Assembly: GCA_016191985.1 (NCBI GenBank)
Contig: JACPVB010000083.1
Span: 1-13,981 of the forward strand
Reading direction: 5' to 3'
Length of the DNA: 13,981 nt
From: Chloroflexota bacterium
GTDB lineage: Bacteria > Chloroflexota > Anaerolineae > Anaerolineales > Villigracilaceae
Numbering within the stretch: position 1 is the first letter of the stretch; each line of letters begins with the position of its first letter. The position numbers were made by a program, and so were the translations under genes. Below are positions 12,844-13,981 of this stretch, piece by piece. Below the pieces are notes generated by a model. The model was not told the DNA's origin. It made no database searches and saw nothing but the letters and a program-made list of their open reading frames with translations.

Positions 12844-13848
12844 CTATCCTTTTAAACGTAACCTGACAAGCAAGCGGTCATAACCTATTTGAAGGAAATA
12901 TCCAACAATCAATGCAATAATGGCGCCCGGAATAAGGTTGAAAAATACCCTTGCCTTTCCTGCCTCCAAACTCAACGCCTGATCAAGAACATACCAGATG
13001 GGACGATGATACAGGTAGGCAAAAAAGGAAGCGGTCGAAAGGAAGGCCCAGGCTTTCCACTCCCCTACCCGCGTCTGAAAGATGGAAAGCCACATCAACA
13101 CCCAGCCGAAAATGAACAAGTCCACAGCCAGAATATAGAATCCATTCCTCACATCATAACCCGCAGAAGCCGCCAGCCAGAATAGGATTAAAACAACCAG
13201 GGCAATGGCGGCTTTATATAAGAAATTCATACCCAACACGATGTTCCGTTCCTTCTCGAAACGGTTAAAAAACACTCCCGCTAGAAAAATAAAATAATAT
13301 TGAAAAAAACGCGGTTCAAACAAACCAGTTGTCATGTTCGTCACATAAGCGGCCGCAAACAAGATAATGGACCAAACCAGCAAACCGAGAGTGGATTTGA
13401 CACGAAATAATAGAAAGCCAAAAATAATATAATACCCAATCAGAACGCTGATATACCAGATGGTAAGCAGCGGTTTAATATAAACAGGGGATAACAACCA
13501 TTGCAGGCTGAACACATACATCAAGGTGTCAAACCGTTTAAGGGTATATTTGATCACAAAAATAAATAGAGCCAGCGCAAGCCAATATGGTGGAAAGATA
13601 CGGATAACTTTCGACTTCATGAAGGAAATGGCGTTCCCACCCGTCTTTTGACGGGAAAACTCCGCGAAGAAACCCGCCAAAAAGAAAAACGAACCGAGCA
13701 GGGATGCAGCAACAACCTGGCCCAGCGGATCTACTTCAAAGCCAAACACGCTTGCGTCAAAAACTTCGCTGTGCAGGGCTAATAGCAGGAGGATGGACAA
13801 TCCACGCAGCGCCTCAAATTCCTGCAGCTTCTGTTTTTTCTCCGTCAT
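12844..13848 (-). CDS. Acyltransferase-3 family membrane protein
   Basis: Multi-pass membrane acyltransferase of the OafA/NodX/WecH family, which usually acylates sugars of surface polysaccharides or glycolipids; the substrate is unknown. The N-terminus has the family pattern FEALRGLSILLLLALHSE with conserved R15 and H26. The segments GSFFFLAGFF and SKVIRIFPPYWLALAL match the family's second and third blocks. About ten hydrophobic helices fill the 334 residues, with the basic C-terminus RLLVRLRLKG inside the cell. The ATG at 13848 has AAGGA just upstream; an earlier in-frame ATG at 13902 lies in the preceding gene and is rejected. The start overlaps the stop of the GNAT gene (ATGA, 13845-13848), so they are co-translated. 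The stop lies 38 bases before rnd. Confidence 0.88.
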   Translation of the reverse strand: MTEKKQKLQEFEALRGLSILLLLALHSEVFDASVFGFEVDPLGQVVAASLLGSFFFLAGFFAEFSRQKTGGNAISFMKSKVIRIFPPYWLALALFIFVIKYTLKRFDTLMYVFSLQWLLSPVYIKPLLTIWYISVLIGYYIIFGFLLFRVKSTLGLLVWSIILFAAAYVTNMTTGLFEPRFFQYYFIFLAGVFFNRFEKERNIVLGMNFLYKAAIALVVLILFWLAASAGYDVRNGFYILAVDLFIFGWVLMWLSIFQTRVGEWKAWAFLSTASFFAYLYHRPIWYVLDQALSLEAGKARVFFNLIPGAIIALIVGYFLQIGYDRLLVRLRLKG

Positions 13849-13981
13849 AATTCCTTCTCCATCAACATGGCATCTTCGCCATCGTTGTAATATCCCTTCC
13901 ACAGGTCAATGGATGCGTAGCCTTCCCTTTCATACATTGATATCGCGCCATGGTTGGAGGGCCTCACGGTGAGACGTGAGC
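13845..13981 (-). CDS. GNAT acetyltransferase, 3' end only
   Basis: The frame is open from the window edge to the TGA at 13845-13847. The 44 or so visible residues are LTVRPSNHGAISMYEREGYA followed by SIDLWKGYYNDGEDAMLMEKEL. The pattern LxVRPSNxxAIxxYExxGY is the acetyl-CoA-binding helix and final strands of GNAT enzymes, close to RimI-like proteins that acetylate N-termini or small amines. The N-terminal half with the pyrophosphate loop lies outside the window, so the substrate is unknown. Its stop overlaps the acyltransferase-3 start by 4 bases. Confidence 0.85.
   Translation of the reverse strand, partial: SRLTVRPSNHGAISMYEREGYASIDLWKGYYNDGEDAMLMEKEL

Noticed and set aside
12046..12855. 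Plus-strand frame of 269 residues opposite rnd
   Set aside because: No motif or ribosome site is present, and the minus strand encodes a complete RNase D.

Overview
This is a typical bacterial chromosomal stretch with dense, mostly minus-strand genes, short intergenic gaps, ATGA/GTGA overlaps and intrinsic terminators. The gene families and their style suggest an Anaerolineae-type Chloroflexota genome, probably from an environmental assembly. The pointers are a split glutamine-dependent NAD synthetase, NarL-type sensors next to small LiaF/DUF5668-like membrane proteins, a PGDYG-like protein, and short GTAGGG- or GGTGCG-type palindromes between genes. There is no rRNA or marker gene, so this placement is an inference. 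I see no phage genes, transposase, CRISPR array or toxin-antitoxin pair.

Layout, left to right. The plus strand (1-1845) holds the 3' part of an aldo/keto reductase, clpS, and a PlsC-like acyltransferase that overlaps clpS by 4 bp. All other genes are on the minus strand. A 13-bp-arm palindrome separates the acyltransferase from an EntS-like MFS exporter, which has further palindromic repeats beyond its 5' end. Next comes an overlapping nitrilase/nadE pair that together should make NAD from deamido-NAD and glutamine. After a strong terminator comes a cluster of an Lnt-like membrane nitrilase, a multi-TM DUF5668-like protein and a PGDYG-like soluble protein. Upstream of it is a 38-residue single-TM protein, and then a histidine kinase/response regulator operon with its own promoter and terminator.

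Between 10.0 and 10.3 kb is tRNA-Ser(CGA) with a -10 box and a terminator. From 10.3 to 12.8 kb an RNA-processing pair, RNase D and a beta-CASP metallo-beta-lactamase RNase, overlaps by 11 bp; RNase D probably starts from a leaderless transcript. The right edge holds an acyltransferase-3 membrane protein coupled to the 3' end of a GNAT acetyltransferase gene.

Most genes are housekeeping. The least explained part is 4985-10008, where a sensor-regulator pair lies beside four membrane or small proteins. A direct repeat pair upstream of the 38-residue gene is a candidate operator. An envelope-stress module is a reasonable hypothesis but is not shown by sequence alone. No stretch longer than about 300 bases lacks a gene.
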